64,000 bases of DNA, taken from positions 1,054,001 through 1,118,000 of the forward strand of contig WHUZ01000010.1 of assembly GCA_015179045.1 (NCBI GenBank), written 5' to 3'. This document shows positions 22,986 to 35,831 of the stretch, one piece after another. The stretch's first letter is position 1. Each line of letters begins with the position of its first letter. The notes under the pieces are model-generated. The model worked only from the letters and a program-made list of their open reading frames with translations. It searched no databases and was not told where the DNA came from. Both the position numbers and the translations under genes were made by a program. This stretch comes from Kalaharituber pfeilii (taxonomy: Eukaryota; Ascomycota; Pezizomycetes; Pezizales; Pezizaceae).

Positions 22986-23744
22986 ATGGATTACAGGAGA
23001 CCATCTACTGTTCCACAAATACCTGACGAGTGTCACGGTATTGGAGCTCGTTATGCCGATCAGCGAGGGGGAACTAGTGCTATGGCGGGTTTGGAAGCTA
23101 CCATGTCGTCTCCTCCAGTTGAGGTTCTGTACCCTGGAACCGCGAAACTAAGCGGAGGTTTACTAGCGAGCCTAATTACAAGTGAGTTCTTCGAAGCCAA
23201 TAGAGTCTCTGTCATCATGCTAACGAGCTCCGTAGCTCCGGACCTTGACCCAAACTACGTTCAACGTTTTCAGAATATAGCAATCATTGCACAACTCGCT
23301 GATGCCATACTCTCGGTTGCCCAAGCTACGGGAAAATGCGTCGTACCGATGGATTTCGATTCGAATGGATATACGGAGGGCTGTTCCTGTGAGACTTGCA
23401 TTAACAATAAGTCCATGAACAGCGATGGTGACAGCTCAAGTGGAGACAACGAGAAGGAAATTGATGTAGACAAAGGGAAGAATAGATCACCCAATGTTGG
23501 CGCATCCACGTCGACGGATACAAATTTCGAGAAAAAAGTCGAGAAAAAAGCAATTACGACAGCGGAAATTACGTGCTCAGGAAGGGGCTTGATCACGACC
23601 GCCATAGCTGGGCAGGCATCAAACAATGCTGGTACCTGTATGGACGCCGGCAGAAATGTTGCATTAACTGCTGATGACACTATTGCCGCCACAGCTGCGA
23701 GGGACAATGTAGGACAAACCATATATGCCACTGGCCACAGATAG
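22986..23744 (+). CDS. hypothetical protein, 252 residues
   Basis: An uninterrupted ATG-initiated frame with a pyrimidine-rich leader upstream. The N-terminal two-fifths (about residues 40-125) looks folded: EVLYPGTAKLSGGLLASLIT, then RVSVIMLTSSVAPDLDP, then NIAIIAQLADAILSVAQATG. A CSCETC cysteine cluster follows at about 135-140, and the remainder is an acidic to Ala/Thr-rich disordered tail. No transmembrane segment or signal peptide. I do not recognise a family. Length, clean start and ordered/disordered layout support a real gene, but a spliced C-terminal extension cannot be excluded. Confidence 0.55.
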   Translation: MDYRRPSTVPQIPDECHGIGARYADQRGGTSAMAGLEATMSSPPVEVLYPGTAKLSGGLLASLITSEFFEANRVSVIMLTSSVAPDLDPNYVQRFQNIAIIAQLADAILSVAQATGKCVVPMDFDSNGYTEGCSCETCINNKSMNSDGDSSSGDNEKEIDVDKGKNRSPNVGASTSTDTNFEKKVEKKAITTAEITCSGRGLITTAIAGQASNNAGTCMDAGRNVALTADDTIAATAARDNVGQTIYATGHR

Positions 23745-24270
23745 CATACTTTGGTATCGCTTTAGGAGGAATCCAACGTGATTGCCTGCAGGCATCCTCT
23801 GTGACAACATCTCTATGTGCTCTATTTCCTTGAATACTACCATTTCTGCACCTCATGCATTAGATGTGGATATATCTCTGCGTGACTTGCATCCCAATTG
23901 ACTCCATATAACCCGCACATTGAGTATGTAAGGGACTTTAGGAGATTTGGGAAAGGATGGTTGGAAAGGATCCAGTCTGATAGTTTTTATTTCTCCCTCT
24001 TCGTTTGTTTCATTACTGCCTTCCCTCTTATGCTTTTCTATCTCCTATACTCTTTTACTGTTTGATTTTATGGGCAAAACGACTTCAGATTTTTTCATTG
24101 GAAGGATATTTTAATTCTTGCTTTTTGGGACCTTTTTCCCACAGTGTCCACAGGGTTTTGTTTGTGCTATCGGCTTCCTATCGACGCTTGGAAGGTATCA
24201 TACTGGTTTGGATTGTGCTCATGGTTTTCGTTGTTTTTTCTTCTGTTTGTTCCTGGCTTGGGAATTGTTT

Positions 24271-24333
24271 GGCTGGTTAGTTTTGGTTGGTTAGTTTGGT
24301 TGGTTAGTTTGGTTGGTTAGTTTGGTTGGTTGG
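24271..24333. repeat. tandem repeat GGTTGGTTAGTTT, about 4.5 copies
   Basis: A 13-nt unit repeated with one small variation (TTTT in the first copy). It is not a TTAGGG telomere repeat. Confidence 0.9.
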
Positions 24334-25384
24334 CCACTGCTCGTTTATGTAATTCCTCAAGTATAGGGCGGCTCAATTGACGGTTTTTCCCTTATAAGAG
24401 ACACCCACGCCAGTCTCACACACAGCGTTACATCAGTATTTTAGAACCTGATTGCATAGTTTATACTCTGTCTCCTTTGGTGGACTATTCAGTGATGTGC
24501 CAGAGCGTGGAGACTACTGTACGATTGTCTTTCACTCAGACGTCACGTGGCGTTCCCGCCAGCGAGCGCTATGCTGCGTACTAGGTCGTTTTAAAAGTAT
24601 TGGGGCACCTGACTTGCATATTATATCCTATGCAGAATGCAGTATGCATCATGCGAATTTGAATACCCGGCACTTGTTACTAGCTATCATAGTAAAATAT
24701 GTATTCGGACATAGCGCATAATGTATATTAGTAGCCCTTTGAGTTCTCTACCATCACCGTACAACATACACCTGAACATAGACTGCAGTTATGCAAACAT
24801 CAATTAGAGTAGCATATTCATTAGCATAGCACTGTAACTAGATACATAATAGTGGGGATGGCGGTCCGGAATGGGTAAAGAGGTTGTCAACATAGGTGTG
24901 AAACGACCAATGACACAGCTGCCGAAACGACCATCAAAAAAAGCTGCTGAAGTAACTATCAAAACTCCTGCCAAAGCGGCCGCCAAATGGCGCTGCTACA
25001 TGGCTGTTGAAATGGCTATCAGCACGGGTATGGCAAAAGTAGGCTGCTGCTCTACTACTAGTAGCCTATCCAGAAGTATACTAGTGCATACTGAACACTG
25101 CATAGCGCATGTTATGCATTAGTCAGGTAGCCCAATACTTTTGAAACGACCTAGTACTTAGGTACTAGTACAGTACCCCTACTTAAGAGACCAGCGCCCC
25201 TGCGTGTCTTGGCATGCCATCTACTTGTAGCTGGGGGTCCGTTGCACTTTGCATACAAAGCCGTCCCCACCCTGCGACGAACAAAACAAACGCGCTTTTT
25301 GTGCCTTTCATCCCCTCACAACCAAGCCACGGCAAACCTTTCCCACATATCGGGCATCCAGTTGTTAGCAGAATAGTATTGCCG

Positions 25385-25426
25385 CTGTCGCTGCTGTCGC
25401 TGCTGTCGCTGCTGTCACTGCTGTCG
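25385..25426. repeat. tandem repeat CTGTCGCTG in the TBF1-like 5' leader
   Basis: Nine-nt unit, CTGTCGCTG, about 4.7 copies, with CTGTCACTG as the last full copy. It ends 41 bp upstream of the start codon at 25468. Confidence 0.88.
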
Positions 25427-25467
25427 AATACGTCGGCTTGCCCATTCAGCTCTTTTAATTCGTCACC

Positions 25468-28283
25468 ATGCCTGCACGAAATGGTGCCAGGTCAAAGAAG
25501 GGCGAGGCCACACCGGTGCCACCCTCACCAGCAGCCCCAACATCAAAGCCACAGGAACCGCCGCTATATAGTGCGCGTGTATTACGACATACAAGGGCTT
25601 CTTCCAGGGAACTTAGTGTACCTGATGGCACTCAAATTGAGGAAGAACAACGAGAATTGAACAAAACTGTTACGCAGACTGCCCTACAGCAAGTCCCAGA
25701 GGAGGATGATCATGATGGTCATGGTGATAGTGCTGATGCCGGCATCAAAGAAGACGAGGGTGCTGATTTAGACTCATATGACCAATATGAACGTTCAACG
25801 ACAGCTTCAACCTCAGGCACGCACTTGGAGATGGGGGATCTAGATGGGACTCTTGCAATTGAGGCGATTCCAGATCTGCATAGAAAGTCTCAATCAGTGC
25901 TGGAGTTTCTATTAGCGATGCCTCCTGCCAAGTTACTTAAGAAGATCAGGTTGCCAGGCAGCTCTACTGGAAGGCGACTAGATGTGAGTACGAAGGATTA
26001 CTACGTGACACAGGAGCTGTTCACTACCACGGATTTTATCAAACTGAAGGTTATCAACCCGCTCCTACGAACAGATCATTTTACGCCGTTGTTTTGCAAG
26101 GCGAATTTTGCGGCGCTGGCATTGGGATTGGTGCGGACTACGGGGTTGAGCAATGAGGCGGTACAGTACCTGATGTGCCTGGAGACAAATTTCCCAGCGG
26201 CGTTCTTTAGAGCGCCGTGGGAGTGGAGCACGGATGTCGGATTTCAGGTTAACAGGTTGTTACTTGACATTCGAACCCAGTTGTTCATTGCGGTTGTCTA
26301 TCAGGACCAGGGTACAACACCCTCTGATGATATATTGAGACAAGTCTTCTTGGAGGCAGCACCATTGGAAGAGGGTACTCCGGAAGACTACGAGCTTGAT
26401 GAAGCATGGATGCTTGGGCAGCGGCCCAAGGGCTGGGACAAGCTGACCCACACTGAACGAGCAAGACATAACAGTAGAATCCTTGAAATACGGAGCGCAT
26501 ACATCTCCAACCAGGCCGGAGAGGACAAGGAGGAACTGATTGATACGGAATTCCTATTGCAGAGCTGGCCATGGGACAAGTTTGTGGAGGATATGCTCAA
26601 GTTCGTCGCTCAGCGAACAATGCGGATAGACAAGGACTCCGACATTGGCAGGCTGCTCGAGGTTGCCGAGGAGGCACGAAAGCGGGGACTACGGAGCCGC
26701 GATGACGGCGATGAGGCTGTGGGCGACGAGTCTGGGTCCAGCGACGAGGAGAGCGCCGTCGGCGACGACACGACCGACTGGTTCGAGAGACAGCGCCAGG
26801 TTGCTCGAGCAGCGCAACCGCCGCAGCCGCCGCAGCCGCAACCCAGGCCAAGGAAGGCGTCGAGCGGCGCTGCAGACAGGTTTGTAGCTGCGCTCCCCCG
26901 CGCCCCTCGCTGCGAGAGCTAACGCAACGTTGCCCCGCCGTTCCCCCAGGCTCGCCACCGCCGCCCAACTCGCTGCGCTCAAGCGACGCAAGTCACTGCT
27001 CGAGCTGGAACCCCCGAAGAAGGACGCCGAGATGCCGCGCGCGGGTGCGGCTGCCGCGCCGGCGCCGGCGCCCAAGATCGCAAGCACCGCTGCCGCCATG
27101 CGAGCGCTGAAGACCAGAAAATCGCGGGCAAACAACCTCGGCCCGATCCCTGTGCAACAGGACAGATTTGACAAAGCGGGGGAGGACCCTGTTGCCCCTC
27201 CCGAGGCACAGCCTTCCTCCAGTGCCCAGCAAGTAGCTATTTTCAAGTCCCTCGTTGCCAAATCGACGAAAGAGAACCGCGCTGCCTCCCCAAGGCGAAC
27301 GGCCCCGAAGAAGTCTCTTTATGACCGTCAAGACGGAGCAGTACGGCTGAACTTTGATATTGAGCAAGAGTTACAGGAAAGCCCGGCGGTGGAGGCATAT
27401 CCCCAGAGAAAACCCGCGGAAGCACCACAACCATCGCAATCGCAGCCTGCACCCGCAGCGAAACGTGGAACAAAGCGGAGCTGGGAGGAGGAGGATGGCG
27501 ACGATCCTTACGGGCCTGATAACAGGCCAGAAAATACCCAAAGAGTGAAGAAGAGTAGGGTGCATTTGCCAACGCATGACGAACTAGAGGTACCTGCGAT
27601 TGGATGGGACCTCGTTCCTAGAATGGACGAGCCCGAGTCAGAACCAGAGCCCCCTCAGCCTCGGCGGCAAGTTGCTCGCCGGGCCAAGAGGCCTGTAGCC
27701 CCGGCACGCCGTGAGCGTTCTGAGTCAGTGGTTGCTGCCAGAAGTAACGTCCACGATAATGTCCTAGATGCACTCCATCCAGAGCAGAAGAAACTAGAGG
27801 CTCTTAAGTCTCGGATCAAACGCATTGCTCAAGTTAATAGGGCAAAGTCCATGACGAAGCCTCCGCAAGTGCGAGTTCCGTGGACGGCAGAGGAAGAAAT
27901 GAAGCTGGTTGAGCTCATTGCTAAGCATGGGTGCCAATGGAAGCACATTGAGGCAGCGGACCCTCTCATTTATGGGCGTACACAAGTCCAGTTGAAAGAC
28001 AAAGCGAGGAACTTGAAGTTTTTGTATTTGAAGTATGCCTACGGCTCATAGCTAGCTTTTAATATTGCAAGATCATTTGATTGCTAACTGGATTCTACGC
28101 AACAGATCACGCACGCCACTACCAAAGCACTTCGAATCGGTAACCATGTCAAAAAGCTTCATCAAACAGCTCGCAGACATGGGCATTGACTATGAACCAG
28201 TGCAATACTACAGGCCTCCCGGTGATAGTGTTGACCGGAGACGAAGATCCAGGCCTGTTGGTGATGGATCCACAACAGACTAA
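25468..28283 (+). CDS. telobox Myb protein, TBF1/TRF-like
   Basis: A predicted nuclear DNA-binding protein of 890 residues. Inferred exons are 25468-26879, 26950-28032 and 28106-28283; intron 1 (70 nt) has branch GCTAACG and intron 2 (73 nt) has branch GCTAACT. Residues about 140-285 form a helical TRFH-like dimerisation region (TTTDFIKLKVINPLL then LDIRTQLFIAVVYQD). Residues 779-831 are a telobox Myb domain: VPWTAEEEMKLVELIAKHG, then GRTQVQLKDKARNLKFLYLK. The VxLKDKxRN helix is the part that reads TTAGGG-type repeats in TBF1, TRF and Taz1. The last exon adds SRTPLPKHFESVT, which also follows this helix in TBF1-type proteins. The middle is disordered, Pro/Ala/Glu-rich and basic. In fungi such proteins bind telomere or subtelomere repeats or promoters. 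I place it nearest TBF1; Taz1 is the alternative. Confidence 0.88.
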
Positions 28284-31200
28284 GAGCCCAAACAGAGGAG
28301 AAGAATGCGCTCAATCCGCGAGGATGTAGAAGTATAATGAGGGAAGAGAATGATCCTCAACCTCCTTATCGGCGTTTGGCTTAAAAATAGTTACGGCATT
28401 ATTGTTTGTTACGCGGAGTGTCCTGCATGCTACCAAGGCCAATGATGGTCGCGTATATTGAGCTAGCCTCTCAGGTAAGCCTCTATCTTACATCTACCGC
28501 TATTACTTGGCTCCTTCCCCGCTCTTCTTTCTTGTCATATATAACAGCTTTTGATTCCTTTTTTCTCTTTACGGATTAGTGGGTACCCAATTTTGCTTCT
28601 GTTGTTTCCCTTTTGCGGTATTCGGCCTCATGTCCTTGATTTTTCTCATTGTTTTCGTTTTTAAAAAACAAACACGGCGTGTATGGCAATCTCTCTTGTT
28701 TCTCTGTACTTCAGCTTGGGGGATATTTTGTCTCTTCTTTTTTGCGTTAATTCTTTCAAGGGGATCGGCTATTTGTTTTGCTATTAGCATTAATTGTAAT
28801 AAAAATTTTTCCATTGCTTCATTGCGTTGTCTGCGTGGAGGAGGGTCATGTTCTTCTAAGGTTTGTAGAGCTAGCCGGGAACAAAAAGAGGAACAGGAGC
28901 AGGAACTTTTGGAAAAAAAGAATGGGGCTTGCAAACAGGGCTTAAGAGGAGGAATACAGAGGAATAGGAGGGGCTAGGGAATTTGTATCGATAAGGATGG
29001 ACCTGCACACGCTAGATGCTCTGCAATCATGCGTCTTGCGATATTCGAAGCAACATGAGGGTATCTGTGGCTGATAGTGATGGGTCGTCTAGATTTGCTT
29101 GGCCAGGTTCTTTTTGGAGGTTTATTCGGTCGGTTAGATTTTGGTAGAGACTGCGCTAGGATTGGGATTGTGGGAAGATTGGGGAATACAATATAGTTTT
29201 ATTACTCAGTGTTCTTTAGTACGTGATTGAGCTGTGATACGTGCTACATGCTTCTCCGAAAATATGTCTGCAAGAAAAGAACAGTACCCTTCTCGAAGAC
29301 CAATCTTGGAGCGTTGGTGTTTAGCGACAAAAACTACGTCTACCTGAATAAGGGTGCATCATGAAGATGGGTTAGATAAAGAGCGAGATGAGCCGATTCA
29401 CAGATCAAGATCTAACATCTGCCAGCTTAATGAATCTTAGAATATAAGTTTTTCCTCGCTGTGCAAACAGCTACCCGTATGTTCTCTGACTTTAGATCTG
29501 CTCTAACCTTGAAAATCATCACTTTTTCAATGCATAAGTACATACATTATTAAATACGGGAGAAACTCCAGGATAATCCGGCACTCCATAAGCATAAGCG
29601 TCAGATAATAAATTACGTAGCATCAAGTGAAAGTTGCATTAAAACCTATGTACAACAGTCAAGCCCATATATACATGTAGGGATCATACGGATAACTCAG
29701 GCTCAACCCCGATGTAGCTCCTTCAACTGAGCAATCTGTAAAGGGGAAAGGAAGCATGCCGTAATATATACATAAAACAATCCAGGTAGAAAATCGTACC
29801 TATACATCCTATTGGCCCGCTCCACAGCAGTTCATGAGCTATGGTATGATACATTATAACCTGGTTCCCTGGCAGAAACTGGGGGACTGCCAGAGATGGT
29901 ACAACTATTTGTTGATCTATCCATCTGCTCTACTCTCAACAACAACGTAAACGAGTTACTGGAGGTTCCATATGATATGTTCTCGTGCCCAAACTATTAT
30001 TTTTGGCCATCGCGAGAACACATCCGATAGTTGGCTGTAAAATTTAGGCATGCAACAGATCGACTGTGCCTTTTCTGATGAATGTTATGCAATCTACCAC
30101 AGTGAAGTCCATCAAAAGTGGCATTCTGACCTGGAGTGCTGCCTCATCGCGCATCGAGAATTGAACTTGCCTAGACATCATTTACTCTGCACCATCTATA
30201 TTCTGAAATTAGGGATAGGTGAATACCAGGTATTTGTCTCGGCTAGTGCTCGGTCGGGATTTGCGGCGGCAAATGAGCTCGAGAGAACTCGCAAGGGCGC
30301 GCTGTTTGGAATATCTGCACAGAGGGGCAAAGCGATGTATCCTGAAAATATTAAGTTGAAATCTGGATTGGTATCATATATGAAGCGGGTATGCAGCGGG
30401 TATATCATAGTTGACTGAGAAACGCGAAAACCAGTAGGCTCAACTGCCCCCCTCTCCCCACAAAACAAGAAAAATAAATTAAAAGAAGCTTTCCTTCTTG
30501 CAGATTTCGCAAGTGTACCTCCACATGTAGCAAATTGCGGTGCCAATATATCACGTTTATTGGGCTCCATCAGTAGTAAGCTTTATGCTCAATTTGGGTA
30601 ATCCTGCTGCGTGCCGTAATTGCTGAAGTCTAAGTCTCACGTGACCACTGTCACCGCACTAGATGGTGCTGCTGATTTGCGCTAGTTTTGTTGGAGTGTT
30701 TGCTTGCCCCGTCCCTTGCAGGTGATGTTAATGTAAGATGCTAGTCTGGTTGCACCGACCCTCCGACTGTAGTCGGCTCTTAGCCCGGCAATACCCGCCA
30801 GGAACAACAGATATTTGCTCCTTAAATGCTCGGTACTTCTCGTTGTTCCTATTCCGATATGTTTTGTCTTGATCTGGGCTAGGCCTGCTGAAGACGTGGA
30901 TCAGTCAGCTAGGGACATAGCTTGACGATTGATGTCATGAGCTGATATTCTTTTTTTTTTCTAAATGAACAGCAATGCTCCATATATGTATACACCACAT
31001 TTCTCTGGCTCAATCTAAGAAGCAGATCATCCCTCTCTGTGCCTCCATGTGCGATTATTTCACGAGGTGTTGCTATGCGGCAGGGTTTGACCAGGTAACG
31101 GGATGCACATATCGTAGCGAGACTGCAATGGTGTTGTGCTTGTAACATCACATTAAGCCAGTAGCCGCTTAAGATGCTATGGCTGGTGATTTTCAGGTCC

Positions 31201-31887
31201 CCGGGGACAATTTCTAATCACCCTGGCTTTCTGCGTGCCTAGCCTGAGCAGATCTAGACTTTCGGAGGGCTTCGAAGCCTCTGGAATCCACTTCCGCCGC
31301 TTACAGTTGACTAGCGCGGAAGGTAGCGGCCCAATGGTCGAGAGACCGCATACTAACTGTTAGCTAAACTTTTGCTATGCATTCGTCATGACTTTTCTTT
31401 TTCATCTTCCGATCACGTCAGGATTGAGTCCTCTCACCTTTCGGGAAGCCCGGGGAGCGAAGATGGGGCTGTGATGGGCGAACTAGTCAAACGTAGGAGA
31501 GCAAGATGCAGATTCGTGGATCCATGGGGATAGTCCAAGGTCTCAGGTGGTAGAGTCCCGAACATGGGCGAGAGGCACGAGTTCCTGCGGCTTTCCCCCT
31601 CTTTGCCGTGACGTTACGTGATTAGGTGTAAAGCGGTATACGCGCTTCGTTACGGTTCGTACCCTTTTGGCCCCCGCCCCTCGACAGTAGGCAGTCGGGT
31701 TCTCTGGCTTTGCATATTTAAAGTATTTTCCTTCCACCACTTTCCTCCCTTCCCCACCCCTTGACCAACAATCAAATAGTCGCGTCCCGTGCAGTAACTA
31801 CAATTATCCACACCGCTTCACGCCTCTTCGCCTCAGCACTTCCATCAGGGCTGCATTTACAAATCTATTACATCCTTCACATACAAA
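28284..31887. other. gene-poor intergenic stretch of 3.6 kb
   Basis: No credible gene. A 122-codon frame at 30050-30418 has no recognised domain. TATTTAAA at 31715-31722 is a possible TATA-like element for the peroxiredoxin gene. Confidence 0.5.
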
Positions 31888-32664
31888 ATGGTTTCCCGTG
31901 TTCAACATCCTGCTCCCAACTTTAAGGGTATCGCTGTCGTTGACGGAGGATTCGAAGGTAATAATTTCGGATCCAAGATGATTTATCTCCATTATCTTGC
32001 GTGTTAACAACTACTTAACAGAAATCTCACTGGATGACTACAAGGGCAAATGGCTCATCCTTGCTTTCATCCCCATGGCGTGGACTTTTGTCTGGTAAGT
32101 TGAAATACTCCATGCTCATTCTTCATCTATCAATGTACTGATGTCGTTGTCTCTGACTTCAGCCCTACTGAGATCATTGCTTTCTCGGACGCGGTTTCTC
32201 AATTTGCCGCTCGTGGGGCTTCCATTATCTTTGCCTCTGTCGACTCTGAATACACACTACTGTCATGGTCCTCTGCCCCACGAAAAGAGGGAGGTCTCGG
32301 AGCCGTCAAATTCCCACTGTTCAGCGATAAGAACCACAAGCTTGCAAAGGATTACGGTGTGTTGATTGAGGATGAGGGAATTGCCCTCCGTGGATTGTTC
32401 ATCATCGATCCCAATGGCATTATCCGTCAGGTAAATGATTGTTCTGTCATTTATTACTTTTGCCACCATGCTTAATGACTTGTGTAGATTACCATCAATG
32501 ACTTGCCCGTAGGCCGCTCAGTGGATGAGACACTCCGTCTCATCGATGCCTTTCAATTCACTGAAAAGTACGGTGAAGTCTGCCCAGCGAACTGGACCCC
32601 TGGCGATGCTACCATCAACACGAAGGACTCCAAGCAATACTTCCAGAAAGTTCATGGACAATAA
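31888..32664 (+). CDS. TSA1: typical 2-Cys peroxiredoxin
   Basis: A thioredoxin-dependent peroxidase that reduces H2O2 and alkyl hydroperoxides in the cytosol. Inferred exons are 31888-31957, 32022-32094, 32163-32430 and 32488-32664, giving 195 residues, the usual Tsa1 size. The peroxidatic cysteine is Cys48 in FVCPTE and its codon is split TG|C by intron 2. The resolving cysteine is Cys169 in EVCPANW. Both eukaryotic sensitivity motifs are present, GGLG ([18 protein letters not shown]) and a C-terminal YF (QYFQKV), so hyperoxidation-sensitive behaviour and chaperone switching are expected from family knowledge. Introns are 56-68 nt with clear GT-AG ends. No signal or targeting peptide, so it is probably cytosolic rather than the mitochondrial 1-Cys type. 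Confidence 0.97.
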
Positions 32665-34724
32665 AACTTGATACTAGTGTACTACTTTTACGACTCCTTG
32701 TACTCTGTAATGAATGTTAGAGTGGATTCTTATGAGGGGGACGAGTGAATTTCGCTTTATGTTTTTATATATTTATTTTATTTTATTTTAGCTTTTTCCT
32801 CCCAATATCACTATTATTGGTGGATTTACAGATGTGGTTAATGAATTCTCATGGTTGTGATAATATGTAGTTGACTGTTTGGAAGTGTTTAGCAAGCCAC
32901 ACAAACTCACAAACGAGTTCAACTGCTACGAGATTCATTCCAGCTTGTTGCTTGCAAGAAAGATCGTTTGGTCCAATATAGAAATTACTGCCTCTTAGGC
33001 ACTGGGGCTGGATGTTAACCTGTCCGCACTTCGATGTACATTTAGATGTTCTATAGAATAGATCTCGACCTGGGCAAGAGGACTAGCAGACCTCCATCAA
33101 ACATGAATACCGCACTCCATAGACGGAGAAACAGTACTCTATCTAAGTCCTGTGGAAAAACAATCAGAGCTACCTGCCGATCGGCTCCGAACACCGGGCG
33201 AGTGACTTAAGCAGTCCAAAAACAGAACGTCATTGCAATTTTGGTGAAGAAGTGGCACTTGTTTGGTTTGGTGTACTGTAGTCACAAGCATTATATTTGA
33301 GTGCATTTCGTTTACACTAACAGCCGGAGAGTGCCCTAGGGGCTTGGTATGAGACTAACTAACAGCCGTTTGTGGTATGATAGGACACGATATCCTACTA
33401 GTTGGTATGCGTAAGGAGTGAAAATTGGCATACATGGAGGCGACTGCATTTGAATGTATACATACAAGTCTTGTTGAAGTTGGTTGGCAGGAAGACTTTA
33501 AAGGCAATGAGCATTCTGATCAGGGTAATTAGTTTACGATTCCCCACCGACATCAGTAATCGTTAGCCAATCAACCATTGTCCAGGATATTAAGAGTGCA
33601 TAACACATTTATTGTCTGGCACCACCCATAGTCATCAAGACACAAGAAAAATCACCTCAACTGGCACGAGGAAACTCATCTAGTTACAACAAGGATTTTT
33701 GAGAGCCCAGAGACCAACATATCCTATAACATACAAAAATATAAACTAATTTTCAAGGTGTATTACATAAATATAGAGGTCAAACCATTCATCAGCCTCT
33801 GGCTACACGATCTTAAAGATCGATCTCCACCAAGATCTACTAGTAGATGCTGACAGATATGGCTGACGGGAATCTCAAAAATAAGCCTTTATTATCAAAT
33901 TACCTGTGCTAGTACTAGTATGTTTTCGAGTCACTATCCTTTCAGCAGAACTGCTATAACTCCCACCACGGTTTTCCTTCTGCAGTTCGGTCACGATGCA
34001 TGTTTGCAGAACCAGCGTGACCTAGCAGTATATATTGACATCATATGCATGCGAAAGCTTCCATTCTCTCCCTTTCTTCTGGGGCTCTTAATGGTATGGA
34101 TGATCCGCAGGAGAAATTGATAATGAGAGATTGCAGCCTGTTCATTTTATTTATTGTAGAGTCAGGCAGACGGAAGCAAATCACGACACATTACCCTACT
34201 CATCAATGCCAGTGAAACGAGTGGCGGCCATAGAGTACCGGGAGCAGCATCTTCGAAGCAAATTCTGTGAAACTTCTTCAATATAGGCGGTCACCTACCT
34301 AATACGGTCAGGCCCCAGCACGGATACAATATCCGGGTCAGTCAAGAATAGTCAGCGTCCTGGTTACGAGACTAAGTCAGGAGCTGGATGATGACTCCCG
34401 GCTGGGTTAAGATTTGAGACTTCGGTTAAAGATCTGAATTGAGTATGGATGTTAGTTTGGGTGTGGATGGTGAACACAAAGTCCACAAAAAAAAAAAGGC
34501 AAGGGCTTGTGCGTGGATGCGGTGCCGACCGCGGAGCATACATATTCAATGTGGGGGATACTGTTCTCCAGCCTCCCGCGGACGCTTGCATCGGGAGGCC
34601 GTGAGGCTAAGGCAAGAAGGTAAACAACAAATTATTGTGACGTCGTGGCGCCGGGGCGTGATATATTCGACCGTGGCGTGGGGGCATCTGACAACGAGTA
34701 GTAGCCCAAATAGGCAATCTTCAT
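32665..34724. other. intergenic, no gene seen
   Basis: Peroxiredoxin 3' flank followed by AT-rich sequence. Short frames only, none with a recognisable domain. Confidence 0.55.
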
Positions 34725-35032
34725 ATACTTGCATACCAGCGTAGATACCGGAACACCAGGGGTTGTTGGCAGGGGTAGTGAAGTGGTCTGTGTGTTGTAG
34801 GAAGCTGTAGTGAGGGTGTGGGACTCGCTGAGTGCAGATACTTTTCTTTATCTTCTAGAAAACATGCCTAGATGTATGGCTGCCGAAATTGCTGCTCATG
34901 GGAGGATACACAAATGGAGTTGTAGTAATTCTTGTGTTTACTTCTTGAATATTCAATTCAAAAACAGGCTGGTCAGTATCCCTGCCGACAACCCCTGGTG
35001 TACCGGTATTTATGCTGGTATACAAGTAACAT
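34725..35032. mobile_element. foldback/MITE-like element, about 310 bp
   Basis: The outer about 55 bp on each side are imperfect inverted repeats. The left arm, about 34725-34780, includes ACTTGCATACCAGCGTAGA and ACCAGGGGTTGTTGGCAGGG. The right arm, about 34974-35032, has their reverse complement with roughly one mismatch per 7 bp. No coding capacity inside. A target duplication could not be fixed by eye. Confidence 0.68.
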
Positions 35033-35831
35033 TGTTACAATTTGCTTGTACCAACCAGATATAGGCGTCGATTACAATGCCCTCTTTCGGTGACACTAAC
35101 TCCATCTTAGTTTGTAAATTGACCCTCCTGTGTACATCATAAATAATCTACAATTATGAGAGCTCGCCTACAGCAAAATGTCTCGTAATGTTAATTTGCG
35201 CAGTAACGAAAGTTTAGGGCTCGCGAGCGTTTCAGCTCGGTGAGGTGTCTCTTGCTTTGCAAATCGGCGGCCACTTAGAGCTGGAATTTTCATTACGAGA
35301 CGATTGAGCTCCTGCTTACCTGTATGACAGAAGCCAGAATTAGGTAACATCATGGTGCCACGGATAGATGTGTTCATAGCTGGATCGACTTTGATTAACC
35401 CTAGGGCTACTAATCCTGAGATGCATACAAAGTGAAGAAACATTGACAACCTGGTGTGGTTTGAATAGTAATCAAACCTTGTAGATCGCTGAACAGCAAA
35501 ACTTCATGCATCCCAGATGGACTGTTACTGCCCATTTGACAAGCACTGCATCCTTGCACTTAGAAAGCAGCCTGTAGGATCCTAAGGAATGCAGATCTGC
35601 GGCTATACGCGGGTTTGCTTCGCTCAGAATCTGCATTTGAATACGATGGTCAACCCTAACATATAAGTTACAAAATTACAGAAAGGAAACTGAGAGACAT
35701 TAAAGACTTTGAATGAACACTGAGTGCAATTGAGGAGCTAGTTCACCAGTAAAACGCTGAAGTAACCGGGTGATGGCACTCAGCTGCTACCCTAGAAGTC
35801 ATCATACCAAGCTCTTAAGTTGTTGAAGTCC
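35033..35831. other. intergenic, one copy of a dispersed repeat
   Basis: No gene. 35525-35598 is closely similar, on the same strand, to 38258-38329. Confidence 0.5.
35525..35598 (+). repeat. dispersed repeat, copy 1
   Basis: Shares GCATCCTTGCACTT, GAAAGCAGCCTGTAG and CTAAGGAATG in the same order with 38258-38329. About 70 bp with a few substitutions. Confidence 0.8.

Larger units (their letters stand above)
23745..25467. other. intergenic with two simple tandem repeats
   Basis: No gene seen. Contains the G/T tandem repeat at 24271-24333 and the CTGTCGCTG repeat at 25385-25426 just upstream of the telobox gene. Confidence 0.55.

Noticed and set aside
24271..24333. Interstitial telomere repeat
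   Set aside because: The unit is GGTTGGTTAGTTT, not TTAGGG or a simple variant.
30050..30418. 122-codon plus-strand ORF
   Set aside because: No recognisable domain, no leader or splice context, and composition like the surrounding intergenic DNA.
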